The notes under the pieces: model-generated
What the model saw: the letters and a program-made list of their open reading frames with translations, nothing else
Database searches by the model: none
What the model was told of the DNA's origin: nothing
In this document: in pieces, positions 1 to 10,779 of the stretch
How positions within the stretch are numbered: position 1 is the first letter of the stretch
Layout: each line of letters begins with the position of its first letter
Assembly (NCBI GenBank): GCA_039602395.1
Contig: JBCNJP010000017.1
Coordinates: 90,160,182-90,224,181 of the forward strand
Source of the DNA: Deinandra increscens subsp. villosa
Taxonomy: Eukaryota; Streptophyta; Magnoliopsida; Asterales; Asteraceae
Length of the DNA stretch: 64,000 nt
Reading direction: 5' to 3'
Made by a program: the position numbers and the translations under genes

Positions 1-900
1 AATGACGCCTTATGAGGACCAAATATGACCAATTAGGGTCTATTAGGCCGATTGAGGGCCAATTACGCTCAATGAGGACCAGTAGACTGAATTAAGGTCA
101 ATCATGGTCATTTATGACAAATGAGGACCAATGAGGGCCAGTCAACACTCATTTAGGATGAATTAGGGCCAATGAAGGTCAATTATAGTCTATTAGGCCC
201 AGTTAGGTTCAATGAAGATCACTTACTGTTAATTACGACCAATTAGGCTCATTTAGGACCAATTATAATCAATTGGGGTCAATTAGGCCTAGTTGACTCA
301 AATTTGTTGTACTTCAAAGTAAATGGTCCTCGATGAGTCTAGTTGGTCCTTATCGAGGCTAACTGACACTAATTGGTCCTTATCCAAATTGTGCAAATTG
401 CTCCTCATTAACCCGAATTGAGCCATATTGGTACTTATTCTGTCTAATTGGCCCTCATCGGTCCTAACTGGCCCTAATAGGTCATAATTCATCCTTATTG
501 GTCCTAATCAAGCATATTCGACCATCATTGATCCTAATGGGTCCTCATTGACCCTAATTGAACCTAATTGGTCTTAATCGACCATCACTAACCCTGATTT
601 ACCCTTATTGGTATCATTGGTCCTCATTCAAACTAATTGGCCCTAATTAGTCCTAATTGGCCATACTTGATCATCGATCCTCATTAGTCACTTCCTTTAT
701 GCTCCATCCTTATCGGTCCTATGAGCATAATAGACCTTCTTATTGAATTGGTCCTAATTCGTATTTATGGACCATATTAATTAACCATATTAATTAACCA
801 TAACTGGTCTTCACTAAAGTATCCTAAATGACGCTAATTGTCAGTATTTAGTCCTCATTGAGTCTAGTTGGTCCTAATTGCTCCTCACCATCCCAATTGG
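1..900. repeat. Inverted decamer minisatellite
   Basis: The first 900 bases are a degenerate tandem array with a period close to 10 bp. From 1 to about 297 the + strand reads variants of ATTAGGNCCA. From about 298 to 900 it reads the reverse complement, TGGNCCTAAT. The two arms therefore form one large inverted repeat of the same decamer with a switch point near 298. Open frames crossing it are by-products of the repeat and are not annotated. It probably lies inside the CACTA element whose right end is at 12983; that is inference, as the left end is not in the window. Confidence 0.8.
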
Positions 901-2313
901 CCGTCGTTTAATATTTTTGGAAACAAAATTATTATACATGAGAAATTCGCAACATGGTGGTCTTTTCATATTTTTGTTCTGAATTGCATAGTAATTTATC
1001 ATTTTCATTTTTGAGCTGTGTTTTAGTAATGTCACCATTTTTTGTAGTTGCGTTATCCCGGCCACAAAGCACGTGTTAGTAAAATCTTGTTTGTTATATC
1101 TAAAAGAAAACAATAAAATTAATTTAAAAAAAAACATAATTTTGTTAGGGCTTTTAACTCCGATCGTCGTCCAGATCTGCGTAAAGGATCACAGTTATGT
1201 CAACCATAATTGATGTACTCATACAATTTCACAATCTCATTATTTCAACACCTCAATAGGATGAAGCTCATTTTGAAGAAGAGCCTGCAAACCCACAAGA
1301 AGAGGCACTTGAAGACTTTTACGAACTGGATGATGAAGTTCATCTTGAAGAAGAACCCGCTGGAAGAGCCACGTGGAGATATTTAATTAATTAATTAATT
1401 ATGTTTAATATACATATTGTTTAAATTAATTTTGGGTTTTATTATAAGTTTGAACAATCCCCCCCCCCCCCCTTTTAATTAAAAAATTTCACCAAAAATT
1501 TTGAATTTCCCACCATTAGTTCAAATTACACCCAAAATTTCAAACTAAATTTACTTATTATCGATTCATCAGATACTTTTCCCTCTCACTTTATCAGGAA
1601 ATTTCCAGTTAAACGCCTCCAGCGAATAACTAGGTCTTCTTTCACATCCATATCATTCACATCTTCCATGGAGCTTCAACAACGAATAGCTTCAACAGAA
1701 AACGCTAGCGATTCTTCAGAAGTTACAATGTGATTTGGGAGACCAATCAGTCCAGAAAACAGTAATTGTCAAGTTATTCCGTTTCATTAATTACAATATG
1801 TTTTCATAAAATTATTTGTTTTTATTATTATTGATACACGTTTAACTTGGGATCCCTGTATTTGTGTACAGTTACAGTTACAGGTCGATAAAATTTCGTT
1901 TCATACAGAATTAATTAGGAAGGGATATATATTGCAGAAATCCTCTCCATTCATTTCAACCCATTCATTTTATGCTAAATTAGTTATTTACCTTCTTAAA
2001 TGATTGTAGGAGCATGCTAAATTAGTTATTTTTATGCTAGGAATGTTGAGGTCAAGCATATGCACATGTTTGTAGATTCATGTTACTGGTGAACCTCCTT
2101 TCTTCTTTACGTACATTGCTAGAAATGGTCAACTGTTTGTTTATATCCGCTAAAGACATGATGTGTTCCGCTCTTCTCTTTAAATGTCTTTAATTTATGT
2201 ATAACATATCAAATAATTAATCAATAGGGTCTTTATGTGATATATTAATAATTAAGAACTAATTTATGTTACTCTGGTCATTACTAGGAAATGATCCTTG
2301 AGGGCATATATAA
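901..2313. other. CACTA interior, no intact gene
   Basis: No gene can be called here. Visible items are a run of 14 C at 1459-1472, an AATT repeat at 1384-1400, and an exon-like acidic stretch at about 1260-1385. That stretch follows an AG, is rich in Glu and Asp codons, and could be a fragment of a transposon gene. The right part (about 2040-2280) is duplicated at 10500-10690. Confidence 0.4.
2040..2280 (+). repeat. Duplicated flank, copy 1 (copy 2 at 10500-10690)
   Basis: About 200 bases here recur with moderate divergence at 10500-10690. Shared blocks include AAAGACATGAT, TAACATATCAAATAATTAA and TAGGGTCTTTATGTGATAT. The two copies lie on opposite sides of the family A retroelement, outside its GAATG duplications. 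They are therefore a duplication of the host sequence and not part of that element. Confidence 0.65.
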
Positions 2314-2318
2314 GAATG

Positions 2319-2631
2319 TATATAGGCTAGATTATGAGGCTTGTAATATTAATTAGTTGGGATGGGCTTAGAGGGTTTAATTAGATTAGTAGACTAGTTT
2401 ACTATTAGATATGGGCTTGGGCTGGGGTTTAAGATCCATAAGGGCCCAATTGTAAACCCATTGGGGTGCCTATATAAACCCCAATGGTTCACCCCATGTA
2501 GCTTGCTGATTACGATTTTAGGGAGCAGCCTCAAGGTGTTTACGATCATAAACTAGAGAGAAGTGAGTTTAAGATTACGATTTGTACTCGACAAGTTCAT
2601 CTTGTGTGCAAAGATCAGGTTTTTAACATTT
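2319..2631 (+). repeat. Family A LTR, 3'-truncated
   Basis: This copy starts TATATAGGCTAG where the full LTRs start TGTAGAGGCTAG, two substitutions with no gap, directly after GAATG. It matches the LTR through GGTTTTTAACATTT and then jumps into the internal A-rich sequence AAAAAAAACAATGAGG. The join falls in a T/A-rich stretch, consistent with a deletion that removed the LTR tail, primer site and gag. Confidence 0.85.
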
Positions 2632-4666
2632 AAAAAAAACAATGAGGTATGCATGCTATAAAACCCAATTTTCTAAAATTTTCAAATCCATACTTTGAAG
2701 GTTAGCTTGGCCAGATGTGTGTGAAGTTATTTGCTCTGCTTTTGTGTTTACCACAAAAAAAAATGAATGATGTTCACAAAATTTGTGACATTAAAAATCA
2801 AAAAGCAAGGGGAAGAAATGTAAAGATGAAGAAAAAGTTGACCCCTCAAAAATAGTGTGCTTTTCAATTTTTAATTGTTCGTGTCTGTTTCTAAGAAAGC
2901 TATGAGAAGTTAAATATGTCCGGATTGGAGAAGACTGACACTTGTAAAGCAGAAGTGAAAAGCAAGCTCCATAGTGATATGCTCGGTAGGCTCGACCTAA
3001 TCTTATGACCACCAATGTAAGTGCAATGAACTTAAAATATATATATGTTTAGTTTCCCATCTCAGTTTGCATGGTTTAAAAAACTGAGTCCCAGCAAAAA
3101 CGGGTTGAGAGTGGTAATTATACCTCGTATTCACTCTCTCACACGCCATATTTCTGCTGTTATGACTACACCACATAATGAAAAGAAAAGAAAAAGAAAA
3201 TAAAAAGAAATGAAAAAGAAAAGAAAAAGAAAATAAAATAAAATAATCATTCAGTTTGGTCTTCTTTGCGTGCTTATGCGGCCGATCTGATCACCGACTG
3301 ATGATTAATGAAATAAGTGGTAGTCATAACGGTATTGTATGGTTCCTCAAGTTGGGGGTTTGTGAATCCTCAATAAACTCTGAGGTTGGGCAGGTTTTGC
3401 TATGTACAATTCGGTGTGGGGACGATTAAACATGCTGGTAATTACTAATCTATTTAGCATGATGCATTTGGTTGGGTTCAAACGGGGTTGAGTTTAAAGC
3501 GGACAAACATACTGGCAATCACCTAGACTAGTCGAGTAACTGAAGCTGAAAAGGGTTCCTCAGTCAGATTCATACGGTTTGATCCCTTGTAAACTTTCTC
3601 ATGTTTTATATTGATAAGTATTTGTTTATTTTTATCTTTCGTGTGTGAGTCCTTAAGTTCTTTTTGGTTATGTTTACGTTTGGCCAGGTTAATTTGAGAA
3701 GTCAAAATGTGTTTTCATGGGTTTTGATGCATGACAGTATGCCCCCCTGCAGATCTTGCCAAATTTTTAGGGGAAGGAGAGGGGATAATAAGTATTATCC
3801 GAAGGGAACTCGAGGAAGATACTTATTATCTAATGAAAAGACTTCCATAATACATAGTATCTGAAGGGAACTCAAAGATAATGTGTATTTTCTCAGGGGA
3901 AGTCCTTAACTGAGGGGAAGTTCTCAGCTAAGGGGAAGTCTTTAGAGGTCTTAGGTTCAGGGGAAGTGTTATAGAAAACCCGTAATCTATATTAGGGTTT
4001 TTGGTTAGAATTATGTTAATTTGAATCTACTGAACATATGATAATTACCTTCTAACCCAAAGATCGGTCATCAAATGTCTGGTGGAGTATATTTTTTTCA
4101 AGTGTGTGTCAGACAAGTTGATGATAGAAAGATGCTGCTGCTGCTCAAAGTTAAAAAACCAGCCGGACAAGACTTTCATCTAAAAAGCAACTGTTCAGGG
4201 GAAGTTGTTGGTGTGTTTATAAGTTTCCAAAAGCTTCAAAAGTCTTTCAAAGAAGATGTTCACATGTTTAGGGGAAACTGAAGATTTCAAGTCGATCTTT
4301 GATGAAGAAAATGATGCAGAGAGCAGTTAGAGATCATGAAGTTTGAAGATCAACAATCAAGTTCTTCACAGTTAGAGGTTTTCAAAATCTTACCCTCTAA
4401 TTTTTGGAGATTCAAGACAGTTACCGAAGATTCAGTAAGAACCAGAATTTTCAAAAGAAGCAAGTCAATGAGAATCCTCCATCTCATTAACTTGTTCATT
4501 TCAAGAAGTTCGAGCTGATGCTGATCAAGACGAAGTTCCAAGTGCCCGTCATGAAACCCATTGAAGATTTTTGCGGAAAGAATCTTCATCAACATCTTTG
4601 CCAGCCAGTCAAGAAGAAGAATTTCAAATATTGAAGACATTTAATATCACAAGCCTAGGGGAAGAT
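2632..4666 (+). other. Family A internal 3' region, extra copy without gag
   Basis: A second copy of the non-coding part found at 8036-10010, collinear and highly similar throughout. It includes the GGTAGGCTCGAC block (2976-2996), a GAAAAGAAAAAG-rich stretch, one hairpin module (3245-3306), the GATCCC block (3488-3600) and the purine tract AGGGGAAGAT before the next LTR. Short open frames inside are not conserved as proteins between the copies and are not annotated. Confidence 0.8.
3245..3306 (+). other. Structured RNA module A1 (candidate)
   Basis: Outer stem AATCAT-T-CAGT (3245-3255) pairs with ACTG-ATGATT (3297-3306), leaving one bulged T. Inside, TGGTC pairs with GATCA, and a short GC hairpin closes the core between TTTGCG and the purine-C block. 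It aligns with the modules of families B, C and D. This is a structure prediction by eye. Confidence 0.55.
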
Positions 4667-5095
4667 TGTAGAGGCTAGATTATGAGGCTTGTAATATTAA
4701 ATTTGTTGGGATGGGTTTAGAGGGTTTAATTAGATTAGTAGACTAATTTACTATTAGATATGGGCTTGGGCTTGGGTTTAAGATCCATAAGGGCCCAATT
4801 GTAAACCCATTGGGGTGCCTATATAAACCCCAATGGTTCTCCTCATTTAGCTTGCTTATTACGATTTTGGGCAGCAGCCTCAAGGTGTTTATGATCGTAA
4901 ACTAGAGAGAAGTGAGTTTACGATTACGATTTGTACCCGACAAGTTCATCTGGTGTGCAAAGATCAGGTTTTTAACATTTTAATCATCGTATTCTTCGAT
5001 TTCTTCTCTTCTCTTTCTTGAATCACTAACCTAACCAGATTCCGCACGTTTAGATTAGTTAGATATCATGAACGATTGTTGTTTCGGGACCAACA
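4667..5095 (+). repeat. Family A LTR (5' LTR of the full unit)
   Basis: Runs from TGTAGAGGCTAG to GGGACCAACA, 429 bp. A TATATAAA box at 4820-4827 lies between the arms of a perfect inverted repeat (CCATTGGGGT at 4807-4816, ACCCCAATGG at 4827-4836). The following transcribed part holds GTTTATGATCGTAAAC, a palindrome with one mismatch that is perfect in the third LTR. A polypurine tract precedes it and the primer site follows 2 bases after its end. Confidence 0.9.
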
Positions 5096-5097
5096 AT

Positions 5098-5109
5098 TGG
5101 TATCAGAGC
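5098..5109 (+). other. Primer binding site, initiator Met-tRNA
   Basis: TGGTATCAGAGC, the standard copia primer site complementary to the 3' end of plant initiator tRNA-Met, two bases after the LTR end. Confidence 0.9.
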
Positions 5110-5800
5110 TAAGAATCATCTGATTCGAGGTTCCACGATATTAGATTCGAGTGTTTGGCTAGAAAAAGTGGAAGCTTGCTGCTGTTTTTGGTGTTTACGA
5201 CATTTTTTGGGCAGTTCTCGCTGTTTTCGATCGGTGTTCTTCATCAATTCTGTGTTTAAGACCTGGAAATTGGAGTTTACGACATCAAGATTCGATTTTT
5301 GGGTGTTTACGACTGGGAAATTGGAGTTTACGAGTTCAAGATTGATTTTTTAGGTGTTTACGACCCGGAAGCGTTTACGACTGAGTTTACGATCGTAATT
5401 GTGTTCACGACTTAGTTTACGACCCGGAGTAGTTCACGACTGTGTTTACGATCGGAATCGAGTTTACGACCAGAAGTGGTGTTTACGATCGGAAACAGGG
5501 TTTACAATCGGAAACTAGTTTGCGGCAAAAAGTCACTATTTCACACTTTCACGGAAACGGAGATAACTATTGACTCGTTTGAAGTTAGAAGCTTAAAATT
5601 TAACACGATGTTCGTGACAATGAGCCCCAGAATTACCCTCGACTAACGTCCTGGGGAGCTCATTTGGACCCCCAAATTCCACTGCGAAGGTCTCCGTTTT
5701 TTGCGTTTTAAGGTTTTGACACTATTCCTTGAATAGTACTTTTGCCGTTTTTGCCGATTTTTCACCATATTTTCAGAAGCTGCATATCTAAAGAAAGAAA
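5110..5800 (+). other. Family A 5' leader with GTTTACGA repeats
   Basis: A non-coding leader. Between 5187 and 5510 at least 11 exact copies of GTTTACGA occur at irregular spacing, with further one-base variants (GTTCACGA, GTTTACAA). The same motif occurs in the LTR, there as a palindrome. No coding frame is supported before the gag start near 5801. Confidence 0.7.
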
Positions 5801-7746
5801 ATGAGTTCAGTGGTTGAAGAAAAGAATATGGTTGAGAACAAGGATGCATTCGCAGCTGAAGTTGACACAACTAAGATATACCCCAATCCTACTTGTGCTC
5901 GATTAATTCCTGGCTTAAGCAACTATGGAAAAATGCTGAAATCAAACTTTTTGATATGCAATGTTCTAGGAGTTCATTTAAAGTTAGGTGGGAAAAGAGT
6001 GAAGAGAAGGTAAAAGCCCAAAAACTAGACATCGAGAGATATCAAAAGCTACCAACGGGGAAGACTATTTTATATGATCGGGCTAGGATTGAGATATCTG
6101 AGCTGACACATAAATTATCTGAACTGCAGCAAAAGTGTGATGAGCTGCAGGTCAAGTATGATTGCAATCAAGAAAGAAATCAGCGAATGCTCGATGCAGG
6201 AAAGGCTTTGTCACATGCTGTTGTGACCGGTCAAGTTGGGAAAGACACATCTGGATTTGGGTCAGAGAAAACTGATAGGTCCTTGGCTGCAAACAACATT
6301 ATTCCTCCACCAGTTCCCAGAGACATTAAAGGAACACTTCTTAGTGAGGATCAAGTTGAACGAACCAAGTCTGATTATAAAGAAGCAGCTCCTCCTATTG
6401 ATAGTGTCGTGGTTGGAACTACACCGTTAACTCAAGAAGAAATTGATAATGAGGCAAACATGACTTATGGTGAAGGGAGAGTAGAGGATATATCAGACAA
6501 TGATGCTGAGTGCCAGAAATACAACAGGTGTCATAACTCTAAGTCTGATAATGCTGGGATAGAGTTGAAACCATACCCTAAAATTGAAACCCCATACTTC
6601 AAAGTAATTGACAAAATCAAAAGGGAAAAGATGATCTTGACGACACGGCCTGAGGGGAAGATCTTTATGACATCTGGATCAATGTTTGACCAAGAACCAG
6701 ATGTTGGATATGACTTACCATCCTTCTCCTCCAAGTTCAAGGGAATAACTGATGGAGTAATAAGTGAAGCTGAAGTTGAGAGGCCAAAGATCACCATCAA
6801 ACATCCGTATATGAAACCAACAGCAGGAGTGAAGAATGAAAAACTCAAGGGAGTAGCTGTGTCTCCCATTTCTTCAGTTGGATCATGCAGTTGCCGTTGT
6901 AATTGCAAGAATGGTGCTTCAACGTCAAAAAATCAAGGAAGCACAAAGACAGTAAAGACAGGTTCAACACAGGCTTTGAGGAACCAGCAGAAAGTCAAAT
7001 CTGAAGCTGTAGACAAAGCAAAGAAGCAGACACAAGGCAAACCAGCTCCATATCAGCCACCAAAGACAAATGGGTACACGTCTGACTTCTATCTAAAGAA
7101 GCAGACTTGCTTTAATTGTGGCAATGCTGGTCATATTGCTAGAAACTGTCTTTATCGCCCGTATGAACCCTATTATTCAAAAAGTCAAAGGGTTTCATCT
7201 CAAGAGTCTGTAAAGTCTAAGCCGATGATGGTGCAAACACATAAGGCAAGGAAGACTGTTACTCCTAATGTTAAACCCTCTGATCAACATTGGGGTGATG
7301 CCAAAGCTGAAAGAAAATCTACAAATCAAAACAACAGCTTTCCAAGTTACAAAAATTTCCAAAAACAGGTGAAGAAACCGTTTTCAAAACAACCAAAGTC
7401 TGAAAAACCCAAAGTTACCCCTCCCAAGGTAACTAAAACTGTTTTGAAAAATGATTCTAAAATGAAGAAGGTTGAAATACCTAAAGTCACAACTCCAAAG
7501 GTGACTAAAATAAAAATTGTTTTAAAAAATGAATCTAAAACGAAGAAGGTTGAAATACCTAAAGTCACAACTTCAAAAGTGACTAAAACAAATGTTAAAT
7601 CACCTGGAACTTGGAAACCAAAAATCAAGGTAGCTCCATCCCAACTTCCTGATTTCTCAAAGGGGATGTTCTTACAAGAAGTATCTTTTAATGATTCCTC
7701 AGGTGTACCCAGAAAAACAATGGCCTGGGTACCATTGGCTAAATAA
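5801..7746 (+). pseudogene. Family A Gag-like protein, frameshifted near its start
   Basis: The capsid/nucleocapsid protein of the element, expected to bind and package its RNA. The likely start is the ATG at 5801. That frame runs to 6013, while the rest of the protein reads in another frame from about 5893 to the stop at 7746 (617 codons open), so a frameshift lies between. In the long frame residues 45-110 look like a coiled coil. A CCHC zinc knuckle, CFNCGNAGHIARNC (CX2CX4HX4C), lies near residue 410. The tail carries repeated basic segments of the type KKVEIPKVTTPKVTK, and the protein ends AWVPLAK, like copia gag ends. No protease or pol follows. The family is clear from the knuckle and context; the capsid part is not one I recognise at sequence level. 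Confidence 0.75.
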
Positions 7747-10010
7747 TCTCTGACTATGTGCAGGAACAGTCAAGGAGGATTATGACTAACATTTTTATTA
7801 TTAATTTGTTTGTTGATAAGTGATTGTTCCAGGCACAGTTTAAGAGACGTATGTTCATGTCATACCAAGCAATTTTTTATGGAGGATATGTTTCCTTGAG
7901 AGGTAAAAGGTCAAATTCAGCATGAAAGGTACTGTTCTTAACTTGGTTGTTTGTTTGATGAAGCGGTAAAGGGTGTTTGTGTCAAACCATATTCCTTAAA
8001 ATTTTCAGTTGGTGCTTGGTTGTTCAATTTTTTTTTTTAAAAAAAACAATGAGGTATGCATGCTATAAAACCCAATTTTCTAAAATTTTCAAATCCATAC
8101 TTTGAAGGTTAGCTTGGCCATATGTGTGTGAAGTTATTTGCTCTGCTTTTGTGTTTACCACAAAAAAAATGAATGATGTTCACAAAAGTTGTGACATTAA
8201 AAATCAAAAAGCAAGGGGAAGAAATGTAAAGATGAAGAAAAAGTTGACCCCTAAAAAATAGTGTGCTTTTCAATTTTTAACTGTTTATGTCTGTTTCTAA
8301 GAAAGCTATGGGAAGTGAAATATGTCCGGATTGGAGATGACTGACACGTGTAAAGCAGAAATGAAAAGCTAGCTCCACGGTGATATGCTCGGTAGGCTCG
8401 ACCTAATCTTATGACCACCAATGTAAGTGCAATGAACTTAAAATATATATATGTTTAGCTTCCAATCTCATTTTGCATGGTTTAAAAAACTGAGTCCCAG
8501 CAAAAACGGGTTGAGAGTGGTAATTATACCTAGTATTCACTATCTAACACGCCATGTTTCTGCTGTTATGACTACACCACACAATGAAAAGAACAGAAAA
8601 AGAAAAGAAAAAGAAATGAAAAAGACAATAAAAATAAAATAATCATTCAGTTTGTTCTTCTTTGCGTGCTTATGCGGCCGACCTGATCACGACTGATGAT
8701 TAATGAAATAAGTGGTAGTCATAACAGTGTTGCATGGTTCTTCAAGTTGGGGGTTTGTGAATCCTCAATAAACTCTGAGGTTGGGTAGGTTTTGCTATGT
8801 AAAATTGGTTGTGGGGACGATTAAACATGCTGGTAATTAGTAATCTATTTAGCATGATGCATTTGGTTGGGTTCAAACGGGTTTGAGTTAAAGCGGACAA
8901 ACATACCGGCAATCACCTGGACTAGTCGAGTAACTGAAGCTGAAAAGGGTTCCTCAGTCAGATTCATACGGTTTGATCCCTTGTAAACTTTCTCATGTTT
9001 AATATTGGTTAGTATTTGTTTATTTTTATCTTTCGTGTGTGAGTCTTTAAGTTATTTTTTGTTGTGTTTACGTCTTGGCCAGGTTAATTTGAGAAGTCAA
9101 AATGTGTTTTCATGGGTTTTGATGCATGACAGTATGCCCCCTGCAGATCTTGCCATATTTTTAGGGGAAGGAGAGGCGATAATAAGTATTATCCGAAGGG
9201 AACTCGAGGATGATACTTATTATCTAATGAAAATACTTCCATAATACATATTATATGAAGGGAACTCGAAGATAATGTGTATTGTCTCAAGGGAAGTCCT
9301 TAGCTGAGGGGAAGTTATCAGCTAAGGGGAAGGCTTTAGAGTTCTTGGTTAGAATTATGTTAATTTGAATCAACTAAACAGATAATAATTACCTTCTAAC
9401 CCAAAGACCGGTCATCAAATGTCTGGTGGAGTATATTTTTTTCAAGTGTGTGTCAGACAGGTTGATGATAGAAAGATGCTGCTGCTGCTCAAAGTTAAAG
9501 AACCAGCCGGACAAGACTTCCATCTAAAAAGCAACTGTTCAGAGGAAGTTGTTGGTGTCTTTACAAGTTTCCAAAAGCTTCAAAAGTCTTTCAAAGAAGA
9601 TGTTCACATGTTTAGGGGAAGCTAAATATTTCAATTCGATCTTTGATGAAGAAATTGATGCAGAGAGCAGTCAGAGATCATGAAGTTTGAAGATCAACAA
9701 TCAAGTTCTTCACAGTTAGAGGCTTTCAAAATCTTACCCTCTAATTTTTGGAGATTCAAGACAGTTACCTAAGATTCAACAAGAACCAGTTCTTTCAAAA
9801 GAAGCAAGTCAATGAGAATCCTCCATCTCATTAACTTGTTCATTTCAAGAAGTTCAAGCTGATGCTGATGAAGAGGAAGTTCCAAGTGCCCGTCATGAAA
9901 CCCATTGAAGATTTATGTGGAAAGAATTTTCATCAACATCTTTGCCAGCCAGTCAAGAAGAAGAATTTCAAAGATTGAAGACATTTAATATCACAAGCCT
10001 AGGGGAAGAT
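7747..10010 (+). other. Family A 3' non-coding region
   Basis: About 2.2 kb between the gag stop and the 3' LTR without coding capacity. It contains the GGTAGGCTCGAC block (8382-8402), one hairpin module (8641-8701), a block ending in GATCCC (8886-9000), several GGGGAAG repeats (9160-9330) and the purine tract just before the LTR. All parts recur in the extra copy at 2632-4666. Confidence 0.75.
8641..8701 (+). other. Structured RNA module A2 (candidate)
   Basis: Second family A copy of the module. Outer stem AATCAT-T-CAGT (8641-8651) pairs with ACTG-ATGATT (8692-8701). The core ends GACCTGATC, the form seen in B and D, where copy A1 has GATCTGATC. Confidence 0.55.
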
Positions 10011-10439
10011 TGTAGAGGCTAGATTATGAGGCTTGTAATATTAAATTAGTTAGGATAGGCTTAGAGGGTTTAATTAGATTAATAGACTAGTTTACTATTA
10101 GATATGGGCTTGGGCTTGGGGTTAAGATCCATAAGGACCCAATTGTAAACCCATTGGGGTGCCTATATAAACCCCAATGGTTCTCCTCATTTAGCTTGCT
10201 GATTACGATTTTGGGGAGCAGCCTCAAGGTGTTTACGATCGTAAACTAGAGAGAAGTGAGTTTACGATTACGATTTGTACCCGACAAGTTCATCTTGTGT
10301 GCAAAGATCAGGTTTTTAACATTTTAATCATCGTATTCTTCGATTTCTTCTCTTCTCTTTCTTGAATCACTAATCTAACCGGATTCCGCACGTTTAGATT
10401 AGTTAGATATCGTGAACGATTGTTGTTTCGGGACCAACA
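10011..10439 (+). repeat. Family A 3' LTR
   Basis: 429 bp, TGTAGAGG to CCAACA, followed by the target duplication GAATG. The TATA box at 10164-10171 again lies between the perfect arms CCATTGGGGT and ACCCCAATGG. It carries the perfect palindrome GTTTACGATCGTAAAC. Confidence 0.9.
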
Positions 10440-10499
10440 GAATGTTTCCAACATTTTTTGTAGGTTCATGTTAGAGGGGTACAAAATAAAGAAATTGCA

Positions 10500-10690
10500 G
10501 TTTAAATTCCTTGTAGAAGAATGTTGATGTCATGCATCTGCTACTTTGCTAGGAATGGTAATTTGTTTATATCCACTAAAGACATGATATGTTCCACTCT
10601 TCCCTTTAGATGTCTTTAATTTGTGTATAACATATCAAATAATTAAAATAGGGTCTTTATGTGATATATAAATAATTAAGAACTAATTAA
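10500..10690 (+). repeat. Duplicated flank, copy 2
   Basis: Moderately diverged copy of 2040-2280, on the other side of the family A insertion. See that entry for the shared blocks. Confidence 0.65.
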
Positions 10691-10779
10691 GAGATAATGA
10701 ATCAATAGGGTCTGCATGCTTTCCTATTTATGTACTTTGTTAAAAAGCATCTAACTACATTCTGTTAATTGTACAAAAT

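Larger units (their letters stand above)
2319..10439 (+). mobile_element. Family A gag-only LTR retrotransposon, three-LTR tandem array
   Basis: Order: truncated LTR (2319-2631), 3' part of an internal region (2632-4666), full LTR (4667-5095), full internal region with gag (5096-10010), full LTR (10011-10439). The 5-bp duplication GAATG flanks the whole array (2314-2318 and 10440-10444) and not the inner LTR. The unit has a copia-type primer site, gag and a purine tract, but no protease, integrase or reverse transcriptase, so it must move in trans. The two full LTRs are both 429 bp and differ at about 15 positions by eye (about 3.5%). It resembles elements described as TR-GAG (terminal repeats with gag only). 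Confidence 0.85.

Noticed and set aside
298..492. Small open frame on the minus strand in the decamer array
   Set aside because: It is built wholly from the repeat; similar frames arise in any phase.
3296..3318. CTGATGA followed by GAAA, resembling the hammerhead ribozyme core
   Set aside because: The CTGATGA falls in the 3' arm of the module's outer stem, and there is no stem II between it and GAAA. The required helices cannot be drawn, so it is a chance match.
6531..6908. Minus-strand open frame of 125 codons
   Set aside because: It is antisense to the family A gag frame, which has the zinc knuckle and the expected position.
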